Below, piece by piece: positions 1 to 6,585 of a stretch of 7,963 nucleotides of DNA; within the stretch, counting starts at the first letter, position 1, and every line of letters begins with the position of its first letter. The stretch is taken from contig JAFGQD010000018.1 of NCBI GenBank assembly GCA_016935875.1, positions 1 to 7,963 on the forward strand, read 5' to 3'. The notes below the pieces were generated by a model that did no database searches, had not been told where the DNA came from, and worked only from the letters and a program-made list of their open reading frames with translations. This stretch comes from Deltaproteobacteria bacterium (GTDB lineage Bacteria > Desulfobacterota > Syntrophia > Syntrophales > UBA2210). The translations under genes were made by a program, and so were the position numbers.

Positions 1-220
1 ATCAATTAACCTATGCCTTTCAAAAGGCATAGAACGCATCACCCTTGAAAAGATGAGGGAGAAATGGTCTGTCTGTCAAGTCTTCGTGGCGGATCTGCTT
101 GTATGATATCATCCGGGCAAGAGATCTGGGGCAATACGCCACTCTCGTTCATTGCGTAAGGAGAGATTGTGTTGGAAGACACATACGGAATGAAAGGTTA
201 TCTCTCGGGAAAACTTGGCT
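1..220. other. Left-edge intergenic stretch, no convincing gene
   Basis: This stretch lies downstream of the minus-strand ABC-F gene. I read both strands and found only ORFs under 40 codons: a plus-strand ORF of 31 codons at about 64-159, an 18-codon GTG-started one at 169-225, and a minus-strand one of about 37 codons ending near 46. None has a recognisable product. The only structure seen is the small palindrome at 11-32 and the left arm of the larger hairpin at 221-258. The neighbouring gene to the left is outside the window. Confidence 0.6.
11..32. repeat. Short inverted repeat (10-bp arms)
   Basis: The arms ctatgccttt (11-20) and aaaggcatag (23-32) are perfect reverse complements separated by 2 nt. 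In RNA the innermost pairs would open to give a stem of about 8 bp. No T-run follows on either strand, so a standard intrinsic terminator is not supported. It could be a DNA-binding site or a weak 3'-end structure of a transcript entering from the left. Confidence 0.45.
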
Positions 221-258
221 ACTGACCTTCCCCGCCGCTTGCGGCTAGGAAGGTCAGT
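221..258. repeat. Strong hairpin over the 3' end of the ABC-F gene
   Basis: Positions 221-231 (actgaccttcc) pair perfectly with 248-258. After a 2x2 mismatch, gccgc (234-238) pairs with gcggc (241-245), leaving TT at the tip. The result is 16 potential base pairs within 38 nt. The ABC-F stop codon (254-256, minus strand) lies inside the outer stem. Reading on the minus strand, the stem is followed by agccaagttttc, only a weak T-rich tail. It may act as a terminator or mRNA 3'-end stabiliser, possibly for both strands, or it may be a dispersed palindromic (REP-like) element. The structure is seen directly; its role is inferred. Confidence 0.6.
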
Positions 259-2212
259 CGTTCCCCGTAATTTCCCCTATCTCCTCTTCTGTTGCCGTCC
301 ATGTATCGTACAGAGAATCGAGGCGAGAGGTGATCTGGGAGTATTCAATATTGAGAGATTGAATTAACGCATCGTTTTTATAGGTATTTTGGTCTGAGAA
401 AGAGTTTTCTATCTCCAGTTTCTTCTTTTCATAAGCGGCTATTTCTTTTTCAATTTTCTCCAGCGTGCCCTTCAGAGGTTTCAGCTTTTTGTACAGTTGC
501 TGTCTGTTTTCGGCAGCCATTCTTTTCCGGTTCTTTTTAAGAGGCTCCGAAACTCCTTTTTCCAGAAGGTCTTTTCTGCGGGAGAAATCTTCCTGTTCCC
601 GGTGATATTTGTTCAGATAATCATCAACGTTTCCATGGTATATGGTCAGACCGTTGTCCGTCAGAACGGCAACCTTATTTACAAGCGGCGCGAGAAAATC
701 CCTGTCGTGGGACACGATTACATATGCCCCGGAAAATCTTTTCAGGGCGCGCTGGAGGATGGCTTTTGATTGCGCATCGAGGTGATTCGTCGGTTCGTCC
801 ATTATCAACAGATTCGCGGGTCTTAGAATCATCCTGGCAAGGGCAAGCCGGCTCTTTTCGCCTCCCGACAGGACGGAAACCGGTTTGAATACGTCATCAT
901 CCTTAAAGAGAAAACAACCAAGAAGATTTCTCAGCTCACCGGGGGATTTGAGAGGGGCGACCGCATCAAGTGTCTGCAGGGCAGTCTTGTCCGGATCCAG
1001 TCCTTCCACTATATTCTGGGCATAGTAAGAAAGAAGCGCATTGTGTCCCTGTTTTCTAATGCCGCTCTGAAAGGTGTCCACATCGGCGATAATACGCGCG
1101 AGAGTTGATTTACCGGAACCGTTGACCCCGAGGAGAGCGATCCTGTCTCCTCGTTCGATGGTCAGAGATATTCCATTCAATACTATATTGTCGCCGTAGG
1201 ACTTTGTAAGGCCATCTAAGTCCATTACCACCCTGCCGACATGCGGCGGGTCCGGGAAATCGAAAAATATGGAACTTTCTTCTTTATCTATCTCAATGAG
1301 GTCCAGTTTTTCGAGCTTCTTGATGCGGCTTTGGACTTGTTTTGCCTTTGTGTTTTTATAACGAAAGCGCTCTATGAACCGGGTCGTGCTGTCGATCATA
1401 CGCTGCCGGTTTTTGAGAGAGGATTGCAACAACTCGAGGCGCTGGGTCTTTTGGATCAGATAGGATGAGTAATCACCGGTGTATTCGGTGGCTTTCCCCA
1501 TGGATATTTCGATCACTCTATCGACGAGATTGTCAAGGAAGCGGCTGTCGTGAGATACCAGCACAATAGAACCCCTGTACGATTTCAGATATCCCTCAAC
1601 CCATTCCAGAGATTCCATATCGAGGTGATTAGTGGGTTCGTCAAGCAGCAGGATGGTAGGTTCCCTGAGGAGCAGCTTGGCGAGGGCTATCCTCATCTGC
1701 CAGCCGCCGCTGAACTCCTCTGTCATCCGTGACATGTCCTTTGCATTAAATCCGAGACCTGAAAGGATCTGCTTTACCCGTATCTCTATATTGTATCCCC
1801 CCCGGTGTTCCAGGATACTCTGAGCCTGACCCATCTCATCAATACGTGCCTGCAATCTCGGAGAGTTGCCCCCACCCATAGAAGTGATGCCCGAAATTTC
1901 ATTGCCTATTTCCCTGATTCTTTCATGGAGGCGGTTCAGGTCATCAAAGGCGGTTGCCGCTTCTTCGAAAAGGGTTCGTCCCGTGTGATAGACGCTGTCT
2001 TGGGGAAGATATCCTACACTGTTAAATCTGGATTGGACAATTTTCCCCGAATCCGTTTCGACTTCCCCCAGTATTATCTTCATCAGCGTAGATTTGCCTG
2101 TTCCGTTTCTTCCCACGAAGGCAATCCGATTTCCGTCTTCAATATGGAGCGAAAGATCCCTGAAGAGATATTTTCCGCTGTACTGTTTTGATATGGTTTG
2201 CAGGGAGATCAT
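254..2212 (-). CDS. ABC-F family ATPase (YheS/YdiF-like translation factor)
   Basis: This 652-residue soluble protein has two ABC ATPase domains and no membrane segments, as in ABC-F proteins, which bind the ribosomal E site and act on stalled or slow ribosomes. Domain 1 has Walker A GRNGTGKST (34-42), signature FSGGWQMR (167-174), Walker B ILLLDEPTNHLD (187-198, catalytic Glu192) and switch His221. The linker at about 255-310 is charged and helical, with the ERFRYKNTKAKQVQSR motif (281-296) of the P-site tRNA interaction region. Domain 2 has Walker A GVNGSGKST (362-370), LSGGEKSR (448-455), LIMDEP (Glu473) and His502. A Lys/Glu-rich coiled-coil tail covers about 560-647. All catalytic residues are intact. 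The SGGWQMR signature and the coiled-coil tail fit YheS/YdiF/Uup-like housekeeping members better than antibiotic-resistance types, but the subfamily is inferred. The ATG start opens with the usual MISLQ-type strand; its Shine-Dalgarno match is poor. Confidence 0.95.
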   Translation of the reverse strand: MISLQTISKQYSGKYLFRDLSLHIEDGNRIAFVGRNGTGKSTLMKIILGEVETDSGKIVQSRFNSVGYLPQDSVYHTGRTLFEEAATAFDDLNRLHERIREIGNEISGITSMGGGNSPRLQARIDEMGQAQSILEHRGGYNIEIRVKQILSGLGFNAKDMSRMTEEFSGGWQMRIALAKLLLREPTILLLDEPTNHLDMESLEWVEGYLKSYRGSIVLVSHDSRFLDNLVDRVIEISMGKATEYTGDYSSYLIQKTQRLELLQSSLKNRQRMIDSTTRFIERFRYKNTKAKQVQSRIKKLEKLDLIEIDKEESSIFFDFPDPPHVGRVVMDLDGLTKSYGDNIVLNGISLTIERGDRIALLGVNGSGKSTLARIIADVDTFQSGIRKQGHNALLSYYAQNIVEGLDPDKTALQTLDAVAPLKSPGELRNLLGCFLFKDDDVFKPVSVLSGGEKSRLALARMILRPANLLIMDEPTNHLDAQSKAILQRALKRFSGAYVIVSHDRDFLAPLVNKVAVLTDNGLTIYHGNVDDYLNKYHREQEDFSRRKDLLEKGVSEPLKKNRKRMAAENRQQLYKKLKPLKGTLEKIEKEIAAYEKKKLEIENSFSDQNTYKNDALIQSLNIEYSQITSRLDSLYDTWTATEEEIGEITGND

Positions 2213-2223
2213 CTTTGGTTGAA

Positions 2224-2325
2224 TTATCGGGTCGAGCGTTTTAGTCCATTTGAGTGGTTGGACTGATAAATTGATTTCACGTTATTGTCAAATCTTGTGG
2301 GTAGGATAGCGTTCCTTACGGTCAT
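2224..2325 (-). CDS. Possible 33-codon leader ORF before the ABC-F gene
   Basis: On the minus strand an ATG at 2325-2323 opens a 33-codon frame that closes with TAA at 2226-2224, 11 nt before the ABC-F start codon. An AGGAG lies 12 nt upstream of the ATG, a longer spacing than usual. The peptide begins MTVRNAILPTRF and is basic, with no recognised domain. Some ABC-F genes, chiefly antibiotic-resistance ones, are controlled by short leader ORFs, which is why this is listed. It may be a chance ORF; no conservation evidence is available from one sequence. Confidence 0.25.
   Translation of the reverse strand: MTVRNAILPTRFDNNVKSIYQSNHSNGLKRSTR
2263..2291 (-). promoter_or_regulatory. Sigma70-like promoter, proximal, for the ABC-F gene
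   Basis: On the minus strand TTGACA (2291-2286) is followed by a 17-bp spacer and TATCAG (2268-2263). The -35 match is perfect and the -10 matches at four of six positions. Predicted transcription start is near 2256, giving a leader of about 44 nt. A transcript from here would skip the start of the possible leader ORF. The assignment rests on motif match and position only. Confidence 0.5.
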
Positions 2326-2376
2326 ATTCTAGGGATTCTCCTGTAGTCCAGTGTCAATGATGTTAAAACGTACTTG

Positions 2377-2405
2377 ATTATCAGCATATCAAAAGACTTT
2401 GTCAA
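2377..2405 (-). promoter_or_regulatory. Sigma70-like promoter, distal, for the ABC-F gene
   Basis: On the minus strand TTGACA (2405-2400) is followed by a 17-bp spacer and GATAAT (2382-2377): a perfect -35 and a five-of-six -10. Predicted start is near 2370, giving a leader of about 158 nt that contains the possible 33-codon ORF. The plus-strand word tgtcaatgat occurs at 2352-2361 and again at 2400-2409, so part of the -35 region is directly repeated 48 bp away. Confidence 0.55.
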
Positions 2406-2544
2406 TGATTGTTTATACCCTCCGTTCGATTAAGACGCGGAAAAGCAGGGTTGCAACTGAAAAGCTGATCACGCCGTCGGGCAATAAAATTTCTCAACAG
2501 GCTGATTTAATGCGCGTTTCCTTCCGGATTCGAATCATCTCCGG

Positions 2545-2583
2545 AAAGTCAGAAAAGAAAGGGCAGCTTATTGGGCTGCCCTT
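2545..2583 (-). terminator. Intrinsic terminator of the plsC-to-CrtC-like operon
   Basis: A 9-bp perfect stem, aagggcagc (2559-2567) with gctgccctt (2575-2583), encloses a 7-nt loop. On the minus strand it is followed at once by the pyrimidine-rich run tcttttctgactttc, as in a Rho-independent terminator. It lies about 60 nt after the stop codon of the CrtC-like gene at 2642. On the plus strand the downstream T-run is weak, so the minus direction is preferred. A second, weaker 7-bp stem (2522-2528 with 2540-2546) lies just beyond it. Confidence 0.8.
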
Positions 2584-2641
2584 CTGATATCGCCTGTTCC
2601 TTGTAGATTTTTTCTCTTACTGTTCTGAAACGCTGGATTTC

Positions 2642-3823
2642 CTATTTAAATCCCATTATTTCATAGAGACACTCGCCGGATATCCTGTCTTTGATGCCGT
2701 TCGTTTCGATAGTTCCTTCATAGTCAGCGATTACACGGAAGTAATGTGGGCGGGTAATGAAGGTTCGTGACAACCATTGAGTTACTCTGCTGAGACCGGA
2801 TACCAGGAGGAGGTCCACATTTTCTACGAGGCGTTTATATGTGATATTGATGTGGGCCTTTACACCGTCGTCTTCAAAATCTATGGAGATCCGCTTCGGG
2901 TAGTATCGCTCCAGAACGGGATGCGTGACAAAATCCCATTGACGAATGGAAGGGCTGCCCGTTCCTGTGATGACCCTGTTTCCCTTTGCAATGTATAGCG
3001 GCCGGGAGTTAATGGCAGGATTGTAGTAATCCACGTCGGCGTAAATAATGGTATAATCATCGGCGATGATACGCCCCCAGATCCATCGACGGGTTATTTC
3101 GTTCAGATTTTTACGACCCCAGTTGTGATCTGCGTACCCTGTTCCGGTTACCTCGGTGGTCACACCATCTCGGGTGATAGTGCCTTCTATGTGGTTGCGA
3201 GCCTGGTGGACAGCCCAGAAAAAGTCGAGATGAGATTCGTTGACGCCGTCCCCTCCCCGAGGCTGCCAGCCGGGGGCTTCCGTGGTCAGCCTGAAATCCG
3301 CCACGATATCAGCCATCTCCCACCGGACATGATAGGTTTCGTCGTTGAGACGGCGTATGAAACCGGCACTGGTTTCCACGCAGATGTCTTTGGTGGACGA
3401 TCGTATCTCCTCCGGGGCGAGGGTAAGCAGGTATGATTCCTTGGACCAGTCGGATGCATACAGAGTGAAAGTGACACCGGGCTTACCCGTAGAAAAACTG
3501 GGATCGAGAAAGCTGCCGACAAAGGTCTGCCCATCATCGAGGTGCCCGTCGAAATACCACCATTCAAAGGGGCGTTTCCCCTCTATCTCGTGCTTTGCCC
3601 GGTCCGTCGCGGAAGGAGGGTTTTTACCCCAGTCCATATATGCAGCCGACCGACCGACGATCTGATCAGGCACATCGATATGTGTGCATGCCCCAAAGGT
3701 GAGGATTGTGAGAATTGAGAGCGCACAGGCAAGAGATCTCAAGACCGCTCGAAAGGCAGATTTTGAGCCTTCAGGATAAGACTTCAGCGCTCTTATTTTG
3801 AAGAGTGTACCGGAATGAACCAC
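2642..3823 (-). CDS. CrtC/AttH-like lipocalin-fold exported protein
   Basis: This 393-residue protein resembles the family annotated as hydroxyneurosporene synthase or carotenoid 1,2-hydratase (CrtC) and AttH-like proteins, which share a tandem lipocalin-like beta-barrel fold. Family marks include EWWYFDG (87-93) near the start of the first barrel, GTGYADHNWG (227-236) with its conserved His and Trp, and WIWGRI (247-252) followed by IIYADVDYY (259-267). The N terminus has a basic stretch and a hydrophobic segment (about 27-45) ending in FGAC, so Cys46 could be a lipidated residue; Phe rather than Leu at -3 makes this less than canonical. The start is GTG at 3823, chosen because AGGAGGT lies 6 nt upstream. 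It is the last gene of the operon, 76 bp after malic enzyme and just before a terminator. No carotenoid genes are visible, so hydratase activity should not be assumed; lipid or hydrophobic-ligand binding in the envelope is a reasonable guess. Confidence 0.8.
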   Translation of the reverse strand: MVHSGTLFKIRALKSYPEGSKSAFRAVLRSLACALSILTILTFGACTHIDVPDQIVGRSAAYMDWGKNPPSATDRAKHEIEGKRPFEWWYFDGHLDDGQTFVGSFLDPSFSTGKPGVTFTLYASDWSKESYLLTLAPEEIRSSTKDICVETSAGFIRRLNDETYHVRWEMADIVADFRLTTEAPGWQPRGGDGVNESHLDFFWAVHQARNHIEGTITRDGVTTEVTGTGYADHNWGRKNLNEITRRWIWGRIIADDYTIIYADVDYYNPAINSRPLYIAKGNRVITGTGSPSIRQWDFVTHPVLERYYPKRISIDFEDDGVKAHINITYKRLVENVDLLLVSGLSRVTQWLSRTFITRPHYFRVIADYEGTIETNGIKDRISGECLYEIMGFK

Positions 3824-3829
3824 GACAGT

Positions 3830-3836
3830 ACCTCCT
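3830..3836 (-). promoter_or_regulatory. Strong Shine-Dalgarno setting a GTG start (CrtC-like gene)
   Basis: The minus-strand sequence AGGAGGT ends 6 nt before the GTG at 3823-3821. It is the best ribosome binding site in the window and supports the long N-terminal extension ahead of the hydrophobic signal segment. The rest of the 76-bp gap (3824-3899) shows neither a clear promoter nor a terminator, so read-through from the malic enzyme gene is likely. Confidence 0.75.
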
Positions 3837-3899
3837 GTTTCTCAGGTTGTATGAAATTTCGGGGACAATACCTTGACGGGGCTTTGTTGCCGATCTTCT

Positions 3900-5264
3900 T
3901 TAGCTTGCAGCCCGGATTACTGCTTCTGCTATTTTTTTGTGTACTCCGAGATTCATAAAGTTTGGCACAATATCATGTTTTCCTGTCAGAGATGCAAGGG
4001 TTTCAGCGGCACTGAATTTCATGGGATAGGTGATTCTTGAGGCTCCGGCATCAAGTGTGCCTCGTATAATGCCTGGAAAGACCAGACAATTATTTACCGT
4101 CATGCCGTCCAGCGCTACCGCTGCCCCCGCTTCCAATGCATCACCAAGATGTATCTCGGGAATGGGGTTGGCCAGCGCAAAGATAATGGGGGCATTATTC
4201 ATGCTGCGCACCATATCTTTTGAGACCAGATTCGATGACGAGACTCCGATAAAGACATCTTTTCCCCGCATGATTTCTTTTAAAGGACCTTTCTCTCCGG
4301 TTTTATTGGTAATCTCAGCAATCGAATTCTTGTATACGTCCATGTGCTCCGGTCTGTTTCGGTAGATGGCGCCTTTCCTGTCACAGATGGTTATATGTCT
4401 GAACCCGTATTCCAGGAGCATCCTTCCGGTAGCCATTCCCGCCGCGCCCGCGCCGTTGATGACAATTTTCACCTTTTCCTTGTGCTTATCCACAAACTCC
4501 AGGGCCTTCAGCAGAGCTGCCAGGATAACAGTCGCCGTCCCGTGCTGGTCATCGTGGAAGACGGGAATAGTTACTCTTTCCTGTAATTTCTCTTCCACTT
4601 CGAAACAGAGAGGCGCCTTTATATCCTCTATCATGATAACGCTGAATGTTTTTGATACTGCTTCAAGCGTGTCAACGATCCTGTCCGCGTTGTCACTCTC
4701 AATAAGAAGAGGGATGCAACTGACGTCCGCCATTTTGTTCAGGATGACCGATTTACCCTCCATAACGGGCATCCCTGCAAGGACGCCGATGTCGCCGAGA
4801 CCCAGCACGGCGGAACCGTTTGTGGCGATGCATACACAATTGCCGATGGAGGTATATTCACGGGCCGCTTCAGGATGTTCAATGATGTAGTTGCATACCT
4901 GAGCCACTCCCGGAGTATAAATCATTCTCAGATCGCTCAGCGTGTCTACCTTCACCGTCGGCTTTATGGCTATCTTTCCGCCGCGGTGTATATGCATAAC
5001 CTCGTCTTCGATGGAGAGTATTTTATACCCTTTCAGCTGTTCCAGGTTGGAAATCGTGTCTGAAAACTGTTTTTCATCGTCGAAAAAGAGTATCACGTCC
5101 CGGGTAATATACTGAGACGTAAGGTGTACCTTTGTAATATCACCCAGAACAGCGCCATTCTTTCCAAGCTCCGTTGCAATGATGCCCAGTGCGCCGGGAA
5201 CATCAGGGATCCTGATACGTATCTTTTTTACTATTTTATAGGAGTATTTTTCTATCTCTGCCAT
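3900..5264 (-). CDS. NAD-type malic enzyme with N-terminal ACT domain
   Basis: This enzyme should oxidatively decarboxylate malate to pyruvate and CO2 in the cytoplasm. Numbering from the ATG at 5264 (454 residues), an ACT regulatory domain (about 8-88, with IRIPDVPGALG) precedes a small bacterial-type malic enzyme. Visible catalytic features are YTPGVA (Tyr116), MEGKSV (Lys171), the metal-binding EDIKAP (Glu213, Asp214) and FHDDQHGTA (Asp238, Asp239), the dinucleotide loop GAGAAG (271-276) and NPIPE (366-370). An Asp at the end of the second strand (Asp295) favours NAD over NADP. A TTG 15 nt upstream could extend the frame, but GAGGAA lies 7 nt before the ATG and overlaps that extension, so ATG is chosen. 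The start overlaps the preceding gene by 29 nt, suggesting coupled translation. The ACT domain implies allosteric control by a small ligand, perhaps an amino acid; the ligand is unknown. Confidence 0.95.
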   Translation of the reverse strand: MAEIEKYSYKIVKKIRIRIPDVPGALGIIATELGKNGAVLGDITKVHLTSQYITRDVILFFDDEKQFSDTISNLEQLKGYKILSIEDEVMHIHRGGKIAIKPTVKVDTLSDLRMIYTPGVAQVCNYIIEHPEAAREYTSIGNCVCIATNGSAVLGLGDIGVLAGMPVMEGKSVILNKMADVSCIPLLIESDNADRIVDTLEAVSKTFSVIMIEDIKAPLCFEVEEKLQERVTIPVFHDDQHGTATVILAALLKALEFVDKHKEKVKIVINGAGAAGMATGRMLLEYGFRHITICDRKGAIYRNRPEHMDVYKNSIAEITNKTGEKGPLKEIMRGKDVFIGVSSSNLVSKDMVRSMNNAPIIFALANPIPEIHLGDALEAGAAVALDGMTVNNCLVFPGIIRGTLDAGASRITYPMKFSAAETLASLTGKHDIVPNFMNLGVHKKIAEAVIRAAS

Positions 5265-5637
5265 GGGATGATTCCTCAACGCTTTGCGCTTTTTCTGAAA
5301 GTTCTTTTTCTTTTCCTGCTCTATAGGCGTCTATAATAGAAAAGATCCAGCAACAGGCAATAAAGAGGAGAATGGGTTTGTAATATATCGATGTATGATC
5401 TGCGGATGAGGCGAGGGCCAGATTTGTTATGGTGGCCATATCAACCTGATCGAGTTGATTCTGTATCCGCTCGAGGATTTCAAGCGCCCTGATGGTAGCC
5501 ATCCAGACAATGGCGCCCATCCCTGAAAGGACAAAAACCATTATGGTAAGACCCCTCCGAAATCGTTTCAGGTACATCTGTCCTGCTCCGGGGAAGGCGA
5601 ACCCGGACAGAAGAGCGGCTTTTGTTGCTATCTTCAT
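5236..5637 (-). CDS. Small membrane protein with GxFPGxGQ motif, two helices
   Basis: I do not know a function for this 133-residue protein. The N terminus carries FAFPGAGQMYLKRFRRG (13-29), a motif common at the start of small TM2/DUF5683-like membrane proteins, where a Gly/Pro-rich turn and basic residues lead into a helix. The first membrane segment spans about 28-48 and the second about 88-103, ending in SIIDAYRAG, which also resembles the end of TM2-type proteins. Between them is a 35-40-residue loop with an amphipathic LEILERIQNQLDQVD stretch. The C-terminal tail is short and highly charged. Its ATG overlaps the plsC stop as ATGA (5634-5637), with GAGAAGG 7 nt upstream, and its own end overlaps the malic enzyme start. 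The tight packing suggests regular co-expression with plsC. Family placement is tentative. Confidence 0.85.
   Translation of the reverse strand: MKIATKAALLSGFAFPGAGQMYLKRFRRGLTIMVFVLSGMGAIVWMATIRALEILERIQNQLDQVDMATITNLALASSADHTSIYYKPILLFIACCWIFSIIDAYRAGKEKELSEKAQSVEESSHGRDRKILL
5272..5277 (-). promoter_or_regulatory. Shine-Dalgarno setting the malic enzyme start
   Basis: GAGGAA on the minus strand lies 7 nt before ATG 5264-5262 and inside the 3' end of the upstream gene. It would be within the coding sequence if the TTG at 5279 were used, so it argues for the ATG start. Confidence 0.7.
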
Positions 5638-6377
5638 GACGCGACCTTCTCGGGATAATCGGGATTAAAATTGGCAGTGATGATGCTTCGTATCTTATGT
5701 ATAAGCTCTCCCAGATCGTCGTGCGTGTAATTTTCCGTACTAACAGGATTACCTACGATCACCTCTATGGGGCCCGGGGTGAACGCAACGCTTTTTTTCG
5801 GCAGAACCTTTCTACTGCCGTTTACGGTGACAGGAAGGATCGGGAGGCCGCTTTCCAAAGCCGTCGCAAATCCCCCCTTTTTGAATTTGTGAATCTTTCC
5901 GTCGGGGGATCTCGTGCCTTCGGCAAAAAACATGACACTGACACCCTCAGGAAGACGTTTTACCCCATCACGGATACTTTCGACCGCTTTCTGCCTGTCA
6001 GACCGGTCGATAAATATATTTCTCGACGCATACAAGGCAAATCCAAAGAGAGGTATTTTGCGGAGTTCCTTCTTCATGATCCAGCGAAACTGAATGCCGA
6101 GCTTCACGACGAGGGCGAGGATGTCGAAGTGCGATTGATGGTTAGATATTATGATATACGACTGACCTTTTCGGATGTTTTCTTTGCCCCTGATCTCGGG
6201 GTGCACCCATGTCATCTTCAGCATTAACCATGCCCACACCCTTGAAATAGTAAACGCAAGATTTCCCGTGGAACTCAGTGAGGCAGACACAACAATCGGA
6301 ATAAATACTACAACCGTGGCAAATCCTAGCCAGAAGGCAACCCAGAGAACCTTGAATATGCGCAACAGAGCATTCAT
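5634..6377 (-). CDS. plsC: 1-acyl-sn-glycerol-3-phosphate acyltransferase (PlsC-like)
   Basis: This membrane-bound enzyme should transfer an acyl chain to lysophosphatidic acid to make phosphatidic acid, the second acylation of phospholipid synthesis. Numbering from ATG 6377 (247 residues), one or two hydrophobic N-terminal segments (about 8-34) precede the acyltransferase core. Block I is NHQSHFD, the HX4D motif with His80 and Asp85. Block II is FIDRSDR (122-128), block III is FAEGTRS (Glu153, Arg156), and block IV is LPILPVTVNG (178-187). All four blocks are intact and the length is normal for the family. An in-frame GTG at 6389 would add four residues, but GGGGGTGA lies 8 nt before the ATG and overlaps that GTG, so ATG is preferred. 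It is the first gene of the minus-strand operon. Related acyltransferases with other acceptors share these blocks, so the exact acceptor is inferred. Confidence 0.92.
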   Translation of the reverse strand: MNALLRIFKVLWVAFWLGFATVVVFIPIVVSASLSSTGNLAFTISRVWAWLMLKMTWVHPEIRGKENIRKGQSYIIISNHQSHFDILALVVKLGIQFRWIMKKELRKIPLFGFALYASRNIFIDRSDRQKAVESIRDGVKRLPEGVSVMFFAEGTRSPDGKIHKFKKGGFATALESGLPILPVTVNGSRKVLPKKSVAFTPGPIEVIVGNPVSTENYTHDDLGELIHKIRSIITANFNPDYPEKVAS

Positions 6378-6437
6378 GGTATGCTTCACCCCCGAGACAG
6401 ATGTATTTGTGGGAAATTCAGCCTGCCACGATAACGA

Positions 6438-6465
6438 TATTTAGTCAAATGATATTTAAAAGTAA
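6438..6465 (-). promoter_or_regulatory. Weak promoter candidate for the plsC operon
   Basis: On the minus strand TTACTT (6465-6460) is followed by 16 bp and TAAATA (6443-6438), in the most AT-rich part of the region and about 60 nt before the plsC start. The match is poor. It is listed because some promoter for the operon is expected here. Confidence 0.25.
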
Positions 6466-6563
6466 CAGGTGGACGTGTCATTTTTTCCTGAATGTGCGTT
6501 TCCTGATCAAAGGTGGGGGCCAGCGAGGATACGATTTGCGGAAACAACAAGAGAGATGAAGTG

Positions 6564-6577
6564 AATGCTTAAGCATT
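6564..6577. promoter_or_regulatory. 14-bp perfect palindrome, candidate operator
   Basis: The sequence aatgcttaagcatt is its own reverse complement. It ends 8 bp upstream of the -35 element of the nitroreductase promoter, a position suited to a dimeric regulator that could affect the plus-strand gene, or both divergent units. No regulator gene is visible nearby and the identity of any binding protein is unknown. Confidence 0.45.
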
Positions 6578-6585
6578 AAACCCCC

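Noticed and set aside
169..225. 18-codon GTG-started plus-strand ORF ending in the 221-258 hairpin
   Set aside because: It has a GGAGAG at short spacing and a Tyr/Gly-rich end, which raised the idea of a modified-peptide precursor. No radical SAM or other maturase gene is in the window, and an ORF this short is expected by chance.
254..2212. Antibiotic-resistance ABC-F protein
   Set aside because: The SGGWQMR signature, tRNA-interaction linker and long C-terminal coiled coil look like housekeeping YheS/YdiF/Uup relatives, and no mobile or resistance context is present.
2522..2546. Second hairpin with the inner palindrome gattcgaatc next to the terminator
   Set aside because: The 7-bp stem has an 11-nt loop and no T-run. 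It lies beyond the main terminator, so it is noted there rather than called separately.
2399..2587. 62-codon plus-strand frame between the ABC-F and CrtC-like genes
   Set aside because: It begins inside the distal ABC-F promoter, runs through the minus-strand terminator and ends in its stem. It has no clear ribosome binding site and no recognisable domain.
3824..3899. Possible promoter or terminator between malic enzyme and the CrtC-like gene
   Set aside because: I found no -35/-10 pair and no stable stem with a T-run; only the ribosome binding site is supported.
4366..4890. 174-codon open frame on the plus strand
   Set aside because: It lies wholly antisense to the malic enzyme gene, whose catalytic motifs are intact; the translation shows no domain and no ribosome binding site was seen.
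5697..6227. 176-codon open frame on the plus strand
   Set aside because: It is antisense to plsC, whose four acyltransferase blocks are all conserved; it is a shadow frame.
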